From NCBI GenBank assembly GCA_051000345.1, contig JBPCOJ010000090.1, positions 1 through 14,224 on the forward strand: a DNA stretch of 14,224 nucleotides, given 5' to 3'. Position numbers and translations under genes: made by a program. Of the stretch, positions 12,449-14,224 are shown one piece after another; within the stretch, counting starts at the first letter, position 1; every line of letters starts with the position of its first letter. The stretch comes from JBHENC01 sp051000345. GTDB taxonomy: Bacteria; Acidobacteriota; Blastocatellia; Pyrinomonadales; Pyrinomonadaceae. The notes under the pieces were generated by a model. The model made no database searches, had not been told where the DNA came from, and saw only the letters and a list, made by a program, of their open reading frames with translations.

Positions 12449-13936
12449 ATGGCAAGCTTACGCGACCTCGCAGCAGCGATAAATGCAAAACTGACGGGCG
12501 ATGAAGCGCTCGAAGTTCTGGAAGTTATAAACGTCACTCACGACTCGCGGCAAGCAAGCGAAGGAACATTGTTCGTCGCCATACGCGGCGAGCAATTCGA
12601 CGCTCATCGCTTCATCGCAGAAGTCATGGAGCGCAACGCTGTGGGCGTCATCTCCGAACAAGCCCGCCCAGAAGATTTTCGCGGCGCATGGCTTCAAGTG
12701 AAGAACGCACGCCGCGCGATGGCGATTGCCGCCGCCGGAGTTTACCGGCATCCGTCAAAGGAATTGCGTCTTGTCGGCATCACAGGCACGAACGGCAAGA
12801 CCACCATCGCGTATCTCGTCGCGGCCATTGTGAAGGCGGCGAATGAATGTGTGGCGATGACAGGCACCGTCGAATATGTAATCGGAGACGAACATCTCAA
12901 GGCCGAACGCACGACGCCCGAAGCGACGGACATGCAGCGTTTGCTGCGTCGCGCCGTCGAAGCGAATTGCCGCACCGCCGTGATGGAATGCTCATCGCAG
13001 GCGATTGATCTACATCGCTGCGACGAACTGTTTTTCAGCGTCGCCGTGTTCACGAATTTAACGCGCGATCATCTCGATTATCATGGCACGATGGAAAATT
13101 ATTTTGCTGTCAAACGCCGCCTATTCGATGGAAGCCTCTCCGCGCCGCCGTGCGCTGCCGTCATAAATATAGATGATGCTTATGGTAGAGAGTTAATCAG
13201 GGAAACAAAAACAAGCGACACGAAGCTGCTTACCTACGGCCTCGACGCGGCTGCGGATGTGTCTGCGCATGACATAGAGTTTTCGCTTGAAGGCATGAGC
13301 TTTCGCGTGCGAACGGATGCTGGCGAGAGGCGACTACATTCACCGCTCGTCGGACGCCCGCATCTCTACAACACGCTGGCGGCAATCGCCACCGGCCTCG
13401 AACTGGGTTACGAATTGGATGTGATCGCGCGAGCTTTGAAGGATTGCACGGGCGCTCCCGGACGCTTCGAGCGCATTATGCACGCGGGAGATTTTTCCGT
13501 CGTGGTGGATTACGCGCACACAGACGACGCGCTTATTAATGTGCTGCGCACGGCGCGCGACGTTGCGCCGAAACGGATCATCACCGTCTTCGGTTGCGGC
13601 GGCGACCGTGACCGCTCGAAGCGCGCGCCGATGGGCGAAGCCGCCGCGTCTTTAAGCGATGTTGTCATTCTCACGTCCGACAATCCGCGCACGGAAGACC
13701 CCGCGCGTATTCTCGCAGACGTGGAAAAGGGAATGATGGCAACGCGCAAGCCCTATGAAAAAATACCGGATCGCCGCCAAGCCATTCACCGCGCCGTTAA
13801 TGAAGCGCGCGCGGGCGACCTAGTTTTAATCGCGGGCAAAGGCCACGAAGATTACCAGATTATCGGTAAAGATGTTTTTCACTTCGATGACAAAGAGATC
13901 GCACGCGAAGCTCTCGCTGCACGCGCCTCTCTTTGA
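12449..13936 (+). CDS. murE: UDP-MurNAc-tripeptide synthetase (meso-DAP-adding ligase MurE)
   Basis: This encodes 495 residues, the same length as E. coli MurE. It joins meso-diaminopimelate to UDP-MurNAc-L-Ala-D-Glu with ATP in the cytoplasm. The three Mur ligase domains are complete: an N-terminal UDP-binding domain (DSRQASEGTLFVAIRG), the ATP-binding centre with P-loop ITGTNGKTT (GTNGKTT 113-119), MECSSQAIDLHR and NLTRDHLDYHGTMENYFAVK with K222 as the expected carbamylated lysine, and the C-terminal domain with VDYAHTDDAL, VFGCGGDRDRSKR, DNPR at 411-414 and GKGHEDYQIIG. DNPR marks meso-DAP rather than lysine specificity. ATG 12449 follows GGAG (12438-12441) with a 7-nt spacer; an out-of-frame ATG lies at 12445. 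No other division or wall-synthesis (dcw) genes flank it here. Confidence 0.96.
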   Translation: MASLRDLAAAINAKLTGDEALEVLEVINVTHDSRQASEGTLFVAIRGEQFDAHRFIAEVMERNAVGVISEQARPEDFRGAWLQVKNARRAMAIAAAGVYRHPSKELRLVGITGTNGKTTIAYLVAAIVKAANECVAMTGTVEYVIGDEHLKAERTTPEATDMQRLLRRAVEANCRTAVMECSSQAIDLHRCDELFFSVAVFTNLTRDHLDYHGTMENYFAVKRRLFDGSLSAPPCAAVINIDDAYGRELIRETKTSDTKLLTYGLDAAADVSAHDIEFSLEGMSFRVRTDAGERRLHSPLVGRPHLYNTLAAIATGLELGYELDVIARALKDCTGAPGRFERIMHAGDFSVVVDYAHTDDALINVLRTARDVAPKRIITVFGCGGDRDRSKRAPMGEAAASLSDVVILTSDNPRTEDPARILADVEKGMMATRKPYEKIPDRRQAIHRAVNEARAGDLVLIAGKGHEDYQIIGKDVFHFDDKEIAREALAARASL

Positions 13937-13944
13937 TTTTCCTT

Positions 13945-13973
13945 AAGGCAGATTGCTAAAGATGCTCTGCCTT
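13945..13973 (+). terminator. Hairpin after murE
   Basis: AAGGCAGA (13945-13952) pairs perfectly with TCTGCCTT (13966-13973) around a 13-nt loop, 9 nt after the murE stop. No real T-tract follows, so it may be a weak or Rho-assisted terminator. It encloses an ATG at 13962 that is in frame with the next gene and would hide it. Confidence 0.5.
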
Positions 13974-13994
13974 GCTAAAAAGCGAACGCTTCAA

Positions 13995-14224
13995 ATGCGC
14001 CTTAAACGATTACGGTTTTTACTGTGCGGTGCAGCGGCGTACTTTATTTGCGCTTCTGTCGTTCATGGCGAAGCGCGCTTCGAGGCATGGACGAGCGACG
14101 ACGGATTGCCGCAGAATTCCGTTTATTCAATTCTGCAAACACGCGACGGATACTTGTGGTTCACGACTTTAGGCGGACTCGTGCGCTATGACGGAGTGCG
14201 TTTCACGGTCTTCAATAAATCAAA
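13995..14224 (+). CDS. Regulator-propeller sensor protein, 5' end only
   Basis: This is the beginning of a gene cut by the right edge; 76 codons are visible. The signal peptide or N-terminal anchor starts MRLKRLRFLLCGAAAYFICA and cleaves near VHGEA. It is followed at once by ARFEAWTSDDGLPQNSVYSI, then QTRDGYLWFTTLGGLVRYDG and VRFTVFN. The WTxxDGLPxNSVxxIxQxxDGxLWxxTxxGLxRYDGxxF pattern is the two-component regulator propeller (Reg_prop), the periplasmic sensor of many large hybrid histidine kinases and diguanylate cyclases. The output domain lies outside the window. I chose ATG 13995; the in-frame ATG 13962 is buried in the hairpin. The ribosome binding site is weak. Confidence 0.87.
   Translation, partial: MRLKRLRFLLCGAAAYFICASVVHGEARFEAWTSDDGLPQNSVYSILQTRDGYLWFTTLGGLVRYDGVRFTVFNKS

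Overview
The window looks like chromosomal DNA from a diderm bacterium, most plausibly an Acidobacteriota of the Blastocatellia/Pyrinomonadales type. This is an inference from gene content: an M1 peptidase paired with a DUF6702 protein, a regulator-propeller sensor, a glycine-zipper secreted protein, and many exported proteins of uncharacterised families. The MurE carries the DNPR motif of enzymes that add meso-diaminopimelate, so the wall is probably of the mDAP type. There are no rRNA or tRNA genes, CRISPR arrays, complete insertion sequences or phage genes.

Layout. Positions 1-845 are gene-poor. They hold an unresolved left edge, one small secreted peptide gene (197-439) and a 13-bp perfect hairpin. 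Positions 846-3778 are a tight two-gene unit: a secreted M1 zinc metallopeptidase with a TTG start and a secreted DUF6702 protein 5 nt downstream. Positions 3812-4418 are a compact toxin-antitoxin-like pair: a BrnT-family toxin followed 1 nt later by a small protein that is not BrnA. Positions 4470-5321 encode an exported protein of an uncharacterised family, which ends against a hairpin shared with the convergent operon on the minus strand.

The minus-strand run (10206 down to 5397) reads OsmC-like peroxidase, SAM-dependent methyltransferase, TPR/SLT lytic transglycosylase and amylo-alpha-1,6-glucosidase (glycogen debranching type). Spacing suggests co-transcription at least of the first three. 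The run combines hydroperoxide defence, possible lipid or quinone methylation, wall remodelling and reserve-glycan use. A 468-bp divergent intergenic region follows, with an operator-like inverted repeat in front of osmC and a REP-like palindrome.

On the plus strand come a secreted glycine-zipper protein (10675-12291), a very stable 18-bp hairpin, a complete solitary murE (12449-13936), another hairpin, and the 5' end of a regulator-propeller sensor gene cut by the right edge.

The best candidate for something undescribed is the BrnT locus. Its partner seems to join an antitoxin-like N-terminal motif to a different small-protein module. The repeat-bearing secreted peptide at 197-439 and the uncharacterised exported protein at 4470-5321 are the next most interesting. 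All family assignments are by eye and memory; no searches were run.
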